NCBI GenBank assembly: GCA_902805475.1
Contig: CADCSX010000023.1
Span: 2,108,001-2,172,000, forward strand
Direction of reading: 5' to 3'
Source: Entonaema liquescens
Lineage: Eukaryota > Ascomycota > Sordariomycetes > Xylariales > Xylariaceae
DNA length: 64,000 nucleotides
Positions within the stretch are counted from its first letter, which is position 1, and each line of letters begins with the position of its first letter. Of this stretch, positions 11,206 through 23,440 are shown piece after piece. Made by a program: the position numbers and the translations under genes. The notes below the pieces were generated by a model. That model made no database searches, was not told where the DNA came from, and saw only the letters and a list, made by a program, of their open reading frames with translations.

Positions 11206-11988
11206 GCTGAAGCACCCGGGAACCTGAAGGGTCCAATATGAAGAGTCAGACCAATATATCGGGATGTGCTGCAATGTGGCTTTGTTTGATGCAGTCCTGG
11301 TGGATATTAATACTACCTACCTCCTGAGCTCACTTGAGGGATTGGTTGAAAGTGATCACGATGCCTACATCCGGATCTGTGCGCAAGCGGCGGCTAGGCC
11401 AGTTAGCATCAAGAAATGGCCACCTCAAAAGCGTTTTATATCTTAACACTTTGGCTAGAGGGTCGGTGAGAGATGACCTATCACCTTTGAAAAGATGAAA
11501 AGATCTGGAATGGGTTGACAGCTGTAAGAAACAAAAGTATGAAACCCTATTTGGTGGAATTCTATTTGTCTTTGCTCCAAAACTGAAAACTCTATATGGT
11601 CAGGTAGGCACGAGAAGGTAATGTTGTACTTTACTTTCCAATCAGGGGAAGTCGTAGCAAAAAGACCCAATAGCACCTTCCAAACCTAGCGGTATACTAT
11701 CGTTACTTCCGTTTCTTGCTCTTACTACCCCAAAAGATAGTACCTCTGCGATAGTACCGCCACTACCTAGACATGATGTGGCCCCTGAAAATCTTGATAA
11801 GACCAAATATGTACTTATCACATCTCGAAATAGTCAACAGCGTTTATAGATGACCCATCATTATGCCAGTGGTATAACATATAGGAGGTAATGCGAGAAT
11901 ATACCTACTTTGATGCCAGAATAGAAGATAAATAGAAGTTATTCAAATGCGGACCAGTATCCTAGATATATAAAGATATGATATGCCT
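11206..11988. other. Intergenic spacer with a small inverted repeat
   Basis: Divergent 5' flank of SPO22 and 3' flank of the Zn2Cys6 regulator. An imperfect inverted repeat, GCGGTATACTATCG at 11689-11702 against CGATAGTACCGC at 11749-11760, encloses about 46 bases. No coding sequence is convincing. Confidence 0.5.
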
Positions 11989-14193
11989 CTAAGAATGCGA
12001 AGGGTCATGCGGAAGGAAATTGCCAACGATGAGGCTGGGTCTGTATAAGTACGAATGGTGGTTAGCAACATTCCTATACAAAATCCACTTCACCTAAGCC
12101 CAAGAATAGGTAGTTACTCACATCTTGTGATCGTCCCTACGTATCATAAATGAAAAACAGCAGTTGATTATCGGATTGTTCGATCGGTCGTCTGGGGCCT
12201 TCAAAGCACACGCCGTTAGAAGCGTGTCGTGCGCCGCGTCGAACGCGATAGTACCAAATTCTTCCCAATACCGTACAAGCGACTCTTCCGTCAGTATCTC
12301 GTGCAGCGAAATCTTTCCCTAAATATAGAGCTTATTAGTAGACTTCTTCATCGTAATTAGTCTAAGACATACGTCTCGTAGTTTATCCACCGGAACATGA
12401 ATCAGTTCAGCCATCTCTTTGTTGCCCCTGAAAATCTCCCCGGTCCTTCTCCAGCAACAAGCTGGAACCGCCATAGCTGCAAAGACTCGGTCGTACTCTA
12501 GTAGCGTCTTCTCGAACCACATCTCTACGTAGACAAGCTCGATATCCGTAAGTCCCTGCACCTTCTCTCGGAACTTGGGTCGAAAGCGATCTAGCTGTCG
12601 TAAGATCTTCTGCTTCGACGCAGGAGCAATATGGCTATCCATGTACGATGACAACCGAGCGTAGCCTTTTATGTAATTAAACGGCTTCAGAAGACCCGCA
12701 TTGTATTTGGCCTTCATCACACTATGCATGCGCGCCTCTGGCGTGTCGTTGCCTGACGGATCTGCCGCTTGGAGGTAGAATTCACGCGTCTTGTCTGCTG
12801 AGATGGTACTGGCGCCGGCCTCCGTGCTTGGCGGAGGCATGGAGCCTGCCTGCATCGAATTCGTGGATAGCATGTTGTTGTTGCCAGCCACGAAACCCGC
12901 CATGTCAGACTGGTTAGGTTGCGACTGGTTGTTCCTGAACATCAGATTTTGGTCGTCCGGCAGGTTCCCCGCGTCATCGAGGAGGCTAGTATTTAGAAAA
13001 TCATTGAGGAGATTGAACTCGTGGGAGACTTCTGGGGCAAGCATATATTGAGGATGGTAGTGATGCATATCGTGGAATTGATTTTGGGCGGATAGCCAGG
13101 CATCAGAAAACCCACCGACTACGAGAATAATTCAGCTTTTTTTTTCCCCTAGCCGGCACGACGTTCACAAGGGTTTTACAAAACCTACATTGGTTCATAT
13201 TGCTGCCAGAGCCATTGGCCTGCATATTAGAGACCGTATTTGGTGACACAAGCTGTAGGGGGTTTGCCTGACTTAGTGCACCTGCACCAAAACCTTGCTT
13301 GGGCCTCTGAGCTGCTCCAGTTCCGTCGAATGACGGTGGTGCCATAGCAGCGGCACTCTGATCTATCGAATTCTGCGGTAGCTCGGGTTGGATCTCCGAC
13401 TCTTCGTGTCCAGCCGCACCGGGAGTGCCTTTGAGCTTCTTTGAATCCGGATCCCGGGGCTCATCATGGCAGAGATGGCCAATATTGCGCTTGATACATC
13501 TCGTGCATGGTCTCTCCTGTTCAATAGGGGTAGGTCCCCGGTTAATCTTGGCTCATACAAACCCGGGTAACGCCCCCCAAGCCATAGACGCAGAAAAGTA
13601 GGAACAGATCTTACATACGAGATCGCAAGTCATATGCTATAAGCCCCGGAAATATTGGTATTAGCAAAGTACTTTGTGAAGCCCCAACAACACGCACGAA
13701 CGCGCACGCGCACAGATACGCACGCACAAATACTAGAAAAGATCCGGGCGCATCGCCCGTGACATCAGCAACCTAGGCGGTTGCAGTTGGGAAAAAAATA
13801 ACCCATCCGTATAAACAAGGGGGGAGGGGCGCCAGCATTTCTACATGCGTAGATACGCAGACGTGGAACCAATGGATTAGAGCGTCTGACAGACATGCTA
13901 AATGAGAACTTACAGATCGACGGCAGTATACACAAGCTGTAGGAACGCGCGACCAAAATTAGCCCATGGGACAGACAGATACGACAAGGGGGCAGCGTCG
14001 AGGTAAGTTAAGATAATTTTGGAATATTTAGAAGAATAGTACAGCATACCATGATTTACCTTACGCCTCTTCTTAGGGCTCTTATTGGTATTATCAGGGG
14101 TGTGGTGGTGGTTGAGGTCGTAGGGGTGCCGTCCTTGGACCTGGTGTCGTTGTCGGGCCTCTTGTCCTTGGCGTGGCTGCCATTGCTTTCCAT
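11989..14193 (-). CDS. acuM: Zn2Cys6 gluconeogenesis regulator, AcuM/Rds2 type, seven exons
   Basis: Zinc-cluster activator of gluconeogenic genes, nuclear, of the AcuM/AcuK (Rds2/Ert1) family. Minus-strand exons: 14193-14050, 13936-13914 (23 nt), 13636-13619 (18 nt), 13516-13189, 13118-12373, 12318-12122 and 12040-11989. The zinc cluster is assembled from four exons: KKRRKVNH, ACVYCRRS, HMTCDL and ERPCTRCIKRNIGHLC, with cysteines at about 50, 53, 60, 66, 69 and 78. Later come FSDAWLSAQNQFHDM, the PAS-like region PACCWRRTGEIFRGN, and a C-terminus FSFMIRRDDHKIPSLIVGNF. The total is about 502 residues. The start MESNGSHAKDKRPDNDTRSK is in frame with the rest only if the run at 14097-14100 (GGGG on +) gains one base; an in-frame TAG lies just upstream of that ATG. 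The intron before the 18-nt exon is unusually long (277 nt) and rich in CACG repeats. I prefer AcuM over AcuK from the VNHACVYCRRSHMTC pattern, recalled from the family. Confidence 0.85.
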
Positions 14194-16338
14194 GACTGCG
14201 TCCTACTTGAGATGCTATCGGGACTGGTGTATGTGAGAGGCTCCCATTGGGTCCTCGGGTTACGCAATGGACATGTAGTTCGCGGACAATCGAGTTAGCT
14301 GCCGGCGGCTTTGTGCAGGACCAAGAGATGATTTGTTCAAGGGGTTCCGAAGAGAGGCTGCTGGTCGGCGATGAACGCTGAGAGGGCGTCTGGGAATGAC
14401 GGGCAAAGATTGGGGGGTGCGTATCGTGATCGACAAAGAGGAAATCTTGCCGGACCGAAGGGCTGTCGGCATCCACGTGTGATCCAAGACCGTACACAAT
14501 CAGGTACTAGATTGATTACCTTTTTTCTTCTCATCCAAACAAGACAGAGTCTCGGTTGCGATCGCGGCAGAAGGTGTTATGTATGTTGAACGTGGACGTG
14601 GGTCAAGCTCTCAAGCTAAAGGTAAAAGCTCAAAAGAAAAAGAAAATTGTTGTCAAAAAATACAAATTGTAAATGTTTTCTACTAAAATAAATTTCCTCC
14701 AACGTTTGGCCCAACTTTATCCTTCAACACTCCTCCTTCCTTTGTTTTCCCGTTTTTTTTTTTGAGCGCTGGAAAAGGAAGGAATGAATGACATGACACG
14801 AACGGCCTCGACGTTGATTCGGGCAATCACGCTTCAGGCGCAAGACCGACGAGGCCAATGGCGAGGGTCACAGGAACCCGGGTCCATCTTAATCCAGTAG
14901 GATGAAGCCATGAGAGCCGAGGGGTTTAGAATTTTACAGGGGCCGAGGGGACTCGATTGAGAGCCGATTAGGAGCCAGAGGGGCGCTTTCGGCATGGTTC
15001 ATAGTGGGGTTCTAGGCCTCAAAGACGGTTGGTAAGTCCCCTTGAACGCCTTACGAATTACCTATGGCTACCAAACTAACCTCATAGTGATCTTGGAGAC
15101 TTAGTTGTTTCCATCTTGGCTAGGTACATACCTGGTAGGTTAGGCCACTATAGAACGAATAGAAGCTACCTAGAAAGTGGAGGCAAAGTACCTAAAATAA
15201 GGTACGGATCCCTAAGGTACATACGCTAAGCACCTACCTAGGTACCTAGGCAGTACCTAAATCTTCGCGCTTTCCTCGCGGGTACATATCATATTGCGCC
15301 CAGTATGAGAAATTATGTATAGAACTGGTGACGTCGTAGGTAACAAATAAGTATCGAACTGCAGAAGTAGAAGTAGAAGCAAGCTGCAGCTGCAACTGTA
15401 ACTACAACTGCAGTCAGCGTCACTTGACTTTTAAGCTTTTTTATCTACTATAGTACCTCTCAAATAATTTACCACTTTTATCACCTTCCATACCCAAGAA
15501 CATCAAAAGCACACCATCCCTAATCAACTTCTCGTGACATTGCACATATGCCAAGCGCCTTTCGTGTGCGATGGTTCCCAGAGCCAAGCCTACATACACC
15601 CCCTTGGTAAGCTTGGCTCGCATTGATGTTTGTCATTGTTTGGTGGTGAAATTTACAACCTTACAACCTTGAACTTGCAAGTTTCATTGCCAAGTCTGAT
15701 TCCAGAGCCCCGGGTGCGAGAATCTGCAAAGCATATGCATCCACCACAGCCAACTGCCTCTCAAGCCAAGCCAACAAACGCATAAATGATAGTGCCCCGA
15801 CGGCCGAAGGTCGTTTGCATCTGCGTGGCCGCCGTGCGAAGCAGCCGGTGGGCGCCTCTTTGCAGGGTTGGATGGACCTTTTAGAGAACTAGCGCCATGT
15901 GAAAATCGATTCCAGGATAAACCATGCTGATGATCAATCCTTTTGATCTCACCTTAAATACATAATTGCAGCCCGCATACTCGTGTACGACGTGATACAG
16001 CTCCTCGTTGTCCGGTGGAAATTTCTTCAGAAAGCAGGGAACATACTTACCTTCTCTACGGTACCATCAACGCTGATGATGGGAATATGCCGGAGCAAAC
16101 GATCTTAATATATACGACCTTGGGGTATTACTGCTTTCTAAACCTTTTAGGTATTGATATATCGGTAGACCTCTATCCGAGAGAGATAGCTCCACGGTGA
16201 ACACCAAGCGAGCTTGAGGATTCGCTCACGGCTATACAACTAGTCTATGATGCGTCGGCTGATCTCGTTGGATCGCTATTTTAATGTTCTTTTTCTTCCT
16301 GCTGTGTCCCTGATGCTACTAATAAGTTCGTCCTGTCA
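14194..16338. other. Gene-poor intergenic region with AGGTACCTAGG-type motifs
   Basis: Upstream of the Zn2Cys6 regulator. It contains an oligo-T/A leader region at about 14630-14770 and a dense patch of TAGGTAC/CCTAGGTACC motifs at about 15115-15255. The minus-strand ORF at 15441-15623 and the plus ORF at 16015-16200 do not resemble known proteins to me. Confidence 0.5.
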
Positions 16339-16976
16339 GGGCTGACCACGAGGGTCAAGTTACACCAGATAGTTACAATACCACCAGACCATTCTATTCC
16401 CCGTCAAGCGTCAAGGTACCCGGTCCGGTAGTCGATCTACCCGCTTCACCCGAGGCGTCTACCGACTCCGTGGTGCGGTCCTTTATCCCTTTAGATACGC
16501 ATTACCATCCTATCAGCTTTAGAAATACCCCACAACACACAACGAATCCTACTGTCTGGATTACATCCGTCACACATCCCCTTACTTCGGCAGATACCCC
16601 AGAGATCAGGCTTGGTTACCTATCTCAGGGTTCAAACATAGAGATATTCACTAAATTTTTAATATCTCGGCTACGTCTTAACAACGAGCATTTGCCCATC
16701 ATTTCTCCTACATCTAGTCCCCGGATTTTCAATATCTTTAACACGTCAAAGTACCCAGCCAGCCACACTGCCGACGGTGAGTGCTGTCAATCAATATGGC
16801 TGCCATTAGCCCTAACATACGCGTCACTAGCTGCACCGTTATTGTACGACGCAGCCCGCCAGTTACCATTTGAGATAGATCACTTGCTTCCCCAATCCAA
16901 AGTAGACTTGGTTGGGCTGTCGATCTTATTATATAAGTGGCAACACTATGGCGTTCATGAGCAATTTCTTTTGTAA
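16339..16976 (+). CDS. Unassigned open frame with coding character, possibly a gene remnant
   Basis: The frame is open for about 212 codons up to TGTAA at 16976. It starts right after a plausible intron acceptor (GTCAG at about 16334-16338) and includes VTPDSYNTTRPFYSPSSVKV and later LALTYASLAAPLLYDAARQL. The alternation of polar, proline-rich and hydrophobic helical parts is loosely like the middle of fungal zinc-cluster regulators, but I see no zinc cluster or clear upstream exon. There is no good ATG at its 5' end. It could be a decayed gene, an internal exon of an unrecognised gene, or chance. Confidence 0.25.
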
Positions 16977-18895
16977 CACAATAGTGTGTTGAGGACGCAT
17001 AGCGCTTACTGTTATTATTATTTTTCTTATCATCGCCGGTATGTTGTCATTGATAGTCTGAGTAGTGACCCGGCAAAAAAATCATAACAGAGCCATTCCC
17101 AAGAGATTCATCTTTTTCGGATACATTATCTCCATAGAGCCAATGGCTTCGTCCCATCGACTAGAGTTAGTCCATACCTCGCAACCCATTGGTCAGCTTG
17201 GACTTAATATCCATACGCTTATCCCCCTTTGGAACACATATTGAAACGAACATACAGCTGATATGAAGCCGGTTCTACTCATTCGCGAAATTCTGCGTAT
17301 GCGGTATCTGCGGTCCCTTCTTTTCAGCCGTACACGTATAGTCATGTCAGTCAGCCGGCATGAACCTTTTATAATCGCTAGAGATGCATATTACCCCTGG
17401 TGTACTGCATAGTCGGGTCTCCATCCGGATCGTCATTATTCGTGCTTATACAGCTTAGTACCAGCTAGGAGCTCCATAAACCTCCATGACGCGGCATTTG
17501 GCGCCGTTTCGGCCCTGATCTTCAGACCATTTAGATTTTAGCTGATGCCTCACTCGCCCGAAGCAGCCGAATATCTGACAGCTCGACAATTCTATCAATA
17601 GTTATATAGAGATAATCCCGAGACGTCGCCGAATCACTGAGTAGCCCGAAGACCTGGACTTGTAAGATGGTCCAACCGGGCATCATACTATTCAGGCAGC
17701 CTTTAGCGAATAGATCCGGGACCGTAATAAACTTGACTCGGAAACTAAACCCTTCAGTAGGAGGTTCCATGCATGGTTATGTCATGCAATCGTTTGCCAG
17801 AAGGCCGGTATACCAGAGAGGCGCTGCATACTTCTAAATGTGGAATACGCTGGTGTTGTGATGAATACGAGGTACCTGCAGCGATATGTAAGCGGCTTAT
17901 CGTACAAAGACCGGGGAAACGAGGTTCTACCACGAAGAGGCGCTGTTTGACGTACCCTCCAGCATGTACTCTCTAACCAATCCTATTTACTCATAACACA
18001 GCAAGTAGAATTCCACAACAAGTATCGACACGAAGCTGCTTAATAGATGTAAGTATAGGCATCGTATATGCCTCTTATCTCGTATGGTTATCCAGTTGCC
18101 ATCCAACTGACTTGGAATAATCCGCGAGGCCCCAGATTTGTACGGATGAAGGATCAGAACCATTTTACTTATGCCGAGCCGACACTCAGGAGATCAAGAT
18201 GCCTTTAACCTAATGGAGATTTGGCTTCCGGCTCCAAAATAGTAACAGTCGTGTTACATGTAAGGTACGCTTGATGCGATTGGTCCGTAGACTCTATACA
18301 TCAACTAGTTAAATTTTATTTACGCGTACTCGAGGAGCTGACGAGAAAGTGCACCGAGGGGATTTACTCTCCGTTATCTAAAATAGTAAAGGCGAAGCTG
18401 CGAAGCTGCGATGTGTTAACCCACTAATCAAGTATTCAGGATACTATATCTAATGGAAAGAATTGAATCTAGTTAGGTACGAAAGACGTAGAGTCAAAAC
18501 TAGGAGGGCCTTATTAGGGAATAGTATATGGCGAAAACTAAAGATTACTTGTGTATATAATACCTTTGGTAATGTCAAAGCGATAGAAGGGCATCACGAG
18601 GCTAAATTACGTGTAAAGGGGCTTCCTAGGTAGTTATAAGTAAACGCGAAAGCTATCTGCCTAGGAGAAATGGCCAGCCGTGGATAACATCTAAAAGCGT
18701 TGGGAAATGTTGAATAGTAGCATTTAGTTCACAGTTCGCTTAGATTATAAATTCATATTGCGTTTTATTTATCATTACAACACTCAGACATACATACATA
18801 ACGCATACACGCCTACCCATTTAAACCCAGGTATATCTCTCTCCCTGTCTCTCTCCTATCCCATCTAATAGGTGTCTCTACCTAATTATACCAAC
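16977..18895. other. Gene-poor intergenic region
   Basis: The spacer holds two short ORFs (minus 17770-17531, 79 codons; plus 17773-17976) without recognisable similarity. The minus one starts with a proper ATG and has mixed composition, so a small or decayed gene cannot be excluded. The 3' flank of SEC6 lies near 18730-18890. Confidence 0.45.
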
Positions 18896-21151
18896 TTACT
18901 TAACCTTACCCATGATAGTTTCCGCGCCCCTTACGACATCCATCTGCGCCGCGCGCGCCTTAACCGCGTTCAACATGCTTCTCTCGAAATCATCGCGGGA
19001 CCTAAGCACGGCCTCGACCCACGTGATCTGGAGATCCCAGTACCTAGTCTTGAAGTCCTGGAAGACGTCCGGGACGTTCTCCTTGGTGGCCGTTAGCAAT
19101 CCAAGGAAGTTCTCCGTCACGCGCCAGCTCTGCATGATGTCGTTGCCCAGGTCAGGATTGGGCAGGTTCCGGAAGTACTCGAAGGCCGACGACACGTCGT
19201 TGAAGATCTTGTCTTGGAAGGGCTCTGTTCGCCGGAACTTGGCGCCCTTGTTGCGCACGGCCATGAGGTACTGTACTAGTAGCTCGTCGGCGAGAATCTG
19301 GATGAAGACGTCGACGAGAGAGTGGTGAAGCACTTGCTGGTAGTCACCAACATACTCCTCGATTGTGATGACCATCTGCTTCATAGCTGTCGTCTCGTAC
19401 CATCGCGGTGTGAAGAACGTCGGCATCACAGCCTTGAAGTCAACTGTAATAACGAGCTGTGCGAATTTGTTAAGACACCAGGTACTCAGGTCAATATAGC
19501 TCTCACTGAGCGAGATGATCTCATTCTCAGCGCGTTCCATGTATTGCGGGGTTACTATAGGTTCGAACTTCTGCTTGAAGCTCGAAAGGTAAGCAAAGCG
19601 ACCCTCTTCCTCGTTGTCGTCGATGCAGGCCATCTGGTCATTGGCAGTAGCAATAAGCCAGTCCTGCAAGGCCTGGAAACCCTCTAGGTCGGGTATTTTA
19701 TCTGTTTCATATAGCGCCGCTTCTTCCTCGAGCATCTTTTGGAAGGACTGTTGACGGCCACGCAACCGGATGAACATGGCGTCAATAACGCCCTCAGCGA
19801 CATCTGTTCTTTGCGAGTTTGCAGCCGCGTCGACCTGTTCTCGTAACATACGCCACATATCGACCAGATTCTTCGTACGGAAATAGCCATACTCATCCGT
19901 ATCCAAGTTCGTGCCCTCTCCATTTCGTTCCGCAAAGTCGCGCCTCTCCTGCGCGAAAATCCGCTCGATCCACTCGTCGAGGAATTTGATAATGAGCTGG
20001 CGGAAGTCCTTGACCAACTCTTGTTCCCGGTTGTCAATCACGTGGGGCCTGAGATCGCCCTCTAAGAACCCTAGTTTTCTCATCTTCTTGTAGTACTTCT
20101 CCGGCCAGTTGATAATCTCGAGCGTATTTGCCGAGCTGGATTCAGGATCATCTATCATGCCAACGAGGAAATCGTGCATTAGTTGATGGTATATATCGCC
20201 ATATGTCTTGAGAATCTTCCACTTCTTGGGCATCAGGGGTACCATTCCTTGCTTGACGGCGTTGAGATCGTTGAAGAACCACTTCATCACTTTCTCCAGT
20301 TTCGAGGGATCATCCAAAAACTCTCCCCTAGCCTCGGCAAATTGTCCCTCGCAATTGACAGAAATTGCCTTTAAGAACTTCTCCTTATATCCTCTGACCT
20401 TCTTGGCACCGTCCGTAATACTCTGGAAGCGCGTAGCCATTTCCTTGTGATCTTTTAATGCTTCCTGTAAAGCTTCGACTCTTTGATCGCTCTTCTCTTC
20501 GGCCTCGACGATAATTGCCAGACGAACCACAAGACTATTGTTATCGGCAATTAAGAGGTTGATCATATTCAGCGCAATGAGGCCGACATGCTCGTCGAAC
20601 CAGTCTATTGCGTCGTCGAGCCTCGAAAAGTAATTCTCGAGCGTAGATTGTAGGCTGGGATCGTCATCTCTTTGTATCTGTTCCATAGCGTCGTCTCGAA
20701 TATTTCGTAGCTGTGTTAATTCGTAGTGAACGGAAAGGAGATTCGGCATATTCTCTTTATCTTGTTCGTCTTCTCTCAGCATACCCTCAACCCTATTAAG
20801 GCGATCGTTAAATGTCTGGAGGTTTTCCACCATAGTCTCTACAGCACCGAAATTCCTATGCGCTTGTGATACCAAGTTTATGCTGGTAAAGTCTTTAATC
20901 ATGTCCTGCGATTCGGAGCAAAGCTTGTCGATCTTCATCATCTCGTCCCTAATCGCTTGTAATGTTTTCTGGCCGTCGGTTATGCCACCCATACCAGTTT
21001 GGGTCATCTCCAGCTGTTCCCGCAAGCCTCCTCGTAGCTGAGAATCGACAGCAGTTTTCTTACGCGTGAATTCCAGCTTCAACGCGGGGATTTTGTCGAG
21101 GTCATCCGGATGTCGGAGGAGCTCCGAGAGCTTGACTAGCGGTGCGTCCAT
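18896..21151 (-). CDS. SEC6: Exocyst complex component Sec6
   Basis: Subunit of the octameric exocyst, which tethers secretory vesicles to the plasma membrane at growth sites such as hyphal tips. It is a single uninterrupted ORF of 751 residues, the usual length for fungal Sec6. It opens with MDAPLVKLSELLRHPDDLDK and a coiled-coil N-terminal region (about 1-250), followed by the helical-bundle C-terminal region typical of the family. Recognisable stretches are KRDYLVGMIDDPE-like sequence (here HDFLVGMIDDPESSSANTLE) and KYYKKMRKLGFLEGDL. The ATG at 21151 is the first in the frame. No frame defect is seen. Confidence 0.93.
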   Translation of the reverse strand: MDAPLVKLSELLRHPDDLDKIPALKLEFTRKKTAVDSQLRGGLREQLEMTQTGMGGITDGQKTLQAIRDEMMKIDKLCSESQDMIKDFTSINLVSQAHRNFGAVETMVENLQTFNDRLNRVEGMLREDEQDKENMPNLLSVHYELTQLRNIRDDAMEQIQRDDDPSLQSTLENYFSRLDDAIDWFDEHVGLIALNMINLLIADNNSLVVRLAIIVEAEEKSDQRVEALQEALKDHKEMATRFQSITDGAKKVRGYKEKFLKAISVNCEGQFAEARGEFLDDPSKLEKVMKWFFNDLNAVKQGMVPLMPKKWKILKTYGDIYHQLMHDFLVGMIDDPESSSANTLEIINWPEKYYKKMRKLGFLEGDLRPHVIDNREQELVKDFRQLIIKFLDEWIERIFAQERRDFAERNGEGTNLDTDEYGYFRTKNLVDMWRMLREQVDAAANSQRTDVAEGVIDAMFIRLRGRQQSFQKMLEEEAALYETDKIPDLEGFQALQDWLIATANDQMACIDDNEEEGRFAYLSSFKQKFEPIVTPQYMERAENEIISLSESYIDLSTWCLNKFAQLVITVDFKAVMPTFFTPRWYETTAMKQMVITIEEYVGDYQQVLHHSLVDVFIQILADELLVQYLMAVRNKGAKFRRTEPFQDKIFNDVSSAFEYFRNLPNPDLGNDIMQSWRVTENFLGLLTATKENVPDVFQDFKTRYWDLQITWVEAVLRSRDDFERSMLNAVKARAAQMDVVRGAETIMGKVK

Positions 21152-21810
21152 GTTGAAGTCGGCGGGGCACCGCTGCGACCTTCATGCGGGTTTCGTATTT
21201 CAGATCATTACGGAATGCGTGTTAGGTAGGAAATCAATTACGTTCGCTATCGTCGTTGTCGTTGTCGTTGCCGTCGTCGTCGGTTGCAAGATAGAGGGTT
21301 CTGTTAGGTTACGTGGGAAAGTGGTTAATTGGTTGCAATGCGCCTAAGCATACTAAGCCTGCGAACTGACGTTTAATGTGAACCCTGATATTTCATTTCC
21401 ATAATAAATCCATAGTTGCGATAAGAAGATATCTACCTAGAAATACTAGATCTACATAGTATGGTATACATGCATTCTTTTGGACGCACGGATTACTAAA
21501 AATATATGCAACAATCCAATCTGAGTAACCTTTTATTGTCCCGTCTGTCACTTACACACGCTGCTTATTAGAGCACCTAAAGTTATAATATAACAATTAA
21601 AATTATAACAATAGCACAGTTGCAAGCGATACTTCTAACAACTTTTTTATATCATAAAGTCCCCCACCATGTTGCTTCGCCCAGAGCACTGAGGGTTATA
21701 GGCTTATAGACTATAATTAAGTCCCAGTCATCAAAATACACCTAATCCATTCTTGAATTACCACACTTCATATCAAAAAGTAATAGATCATTATTTAAAT
21801 ATTATCTAGA
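21152..21810. other. Intergenic spacer with a GTTGTCGTTGTC-type repeat
   Basis: The 5' flank of SEC6. A short trinucleotide-like tract of TCGTTG/TCGTCG lies at about 21246-21285, and the rest is AT-rich. It is also the 3' flank of the rhodopsin-domain gene. No gene is seen. Confidence 0.5.
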
Positions 21811-23440
21811 TTAAACAGAGCTATTCTTTGTACGCCGTAACCAACCTGTATCACTGCTGCCCTTCGTCGGGGAGATACTATTGCGATCTGGTCTCTCGGT
21901 TATACTTCTCAGCTCATCACGGTGTGGCATCATTGTTTCGTTGAATTCCTTCATATTCTCTTCTCCAGCTTCAACGCGGCGCTGAAATTCGGTCGTTACC
22001 ATGATGGCACCCGTCTGATCACTCTTATGTGGAAATATCTCGTCCTGGCTACCGTTCTCACTGATCGCGTCCATCCCCGTGGCTGTCACGCGGCTCGTCG
22101 TGCCGAATGCGTTAGTCCTATTATGACTCCTCGTTTTCGACTTCTGCGATTGTATGTATTCCTTACGGTTCCGGTTCTTAAGCGGTATCGAGAGGTTCTT
22201 TTGTCCTGAGCGGCCGTACGAGTCCCCGCCGGATGAGAGACCAAGGGCACTATTAAGCCCAGGGATAAACGCCGCGACTTGTCTTAACGAGGGGATGCAG
22301 GAGCAGATTATGAGTGCACATATCTCCACCATCGACCATATAAGGGGTTCCGTAAGCTCGACTATTGTATGCCGTCAGTAGCTGCTAACTTAACACAGCT
22401 GTTGAGTCACTTACATGTATCATCCTCGCCTATGTTCGTAACATAGACAATACGAATAATGGAGATCGATGTTACTCTATACCCCAATTTAGCAGAAGTT
22501 CCTAAGCTCTATAAAATGCAGTCACTTACAGTAAACCTAGCGAAAGCATGCAGATAAGCCCTAACCTTTTAACAAGGGGGATTTGGAGCTTCCACGTCGA
22601 GGGTATAGGTTCGATAAATAGAGTAAGATCGCTGATTAAGTTGAAGACGAACTAAATCGGGGCAAAAGCGTACTCCTCAGTGTCTTATTTCAACAAGTCG
22701 GATTCAAATAACTTACAGTAGAATACCAAAGCGGATGGAGGTCCAAACACGAGCCCTCCAACCTGAAATCCCATGATTTTCGAATGGGATTGCACTTAAA
22801 TAAAACGACACACGTTTCCTCGACGGCTTGCGCAAAAAGGAACACGATCAGGAATTTGTTTATTATCCTAGACGCTCCCTCGGGGAATATTCTCATGTAG
22901 AGCACCGCGAAGCTCGCTTTTGCTGCCGGAACGCCCCAGCTATATGTAATTGAACTAGCAATTTGGAGCTTAAAGAAGTCAGTCTAAGAGTAATAGGACT
23001 GTTAATTGGCTTCTAACCTGTAGGTATTTATTATAGTCCTCATCGCTGACTTCATGGCGATGGCTCCCGAGTCCGTGTCGCGTAGCTTTATTGAAGTTAG
23101 CCCACGACTTGTATAGAGGAAGGGCGCCTATTCATACCGAGCATTACACAAAGACATATCCCTATCGATAAAATCTACAATGATTAGTTTACGGTTCGTC
23201 GAAGTTATATTCGTGTGTACCGAGCCCTCGAGGAGCAACATACCCAACTTAGGAGAATCAGAACTGCGAGAGGTAAGTAACTATTCTCGAGCTTTAAGGA
23301 GTCTTCATAGACTTACCATCGTCTACTCCCATTGTCTTATGCAACCACCGAGCCGTAATTCTCGAGGCCATAGATATCGCGGTAATCGTAACCAACACCG
23401 CTCCAGCACTAAGGACCGAATGCGCCTTGGAAGCGGCCAT
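21811..23440 (-). CDS. Pth11-like integral membrane protein, fungal rhodopsin-domain family, eight exons
   Basis: Seven-helix membrane protein of the large fungal rhodopsin-domain (SAT4/Pth11-like) family, thought to include receptor-like surface sensors. Minus-strand exons are 23440-23317, 23263-23244 (20 nt), 23174-23138, 23085-23018, 22968-22717, 22651-22530, 22476-22415 and 22361-21811, with all phases closing to 411 residues. Visible signatures: first helix SVLSAGAVLVTITAISMAS followed by RITARW and GVDD; RHGLGSH in the first loop; CVVLFKCNPIRKSWD with the family's Cys and Trp; STWKLQIPLVKRLGL after helix five; and the closing WSMVEICALIICSCIPSLR. The tail of about 150 residues is polar and cytoplasmic in style. 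There is no CFEM domain at the N-terminus. The ligand is unknown. The whole gene was reassembled from short exons, so single boundaries could shift slightly. Confidence 0.85.

Noticed and set aside
11689..11760. Short inverted repeat as a second MITE
   Set aside because: The arms are imperfect, only 12-14 bases long and about 46 bases apart, with no target duplication; a chance palindrome is as likely.
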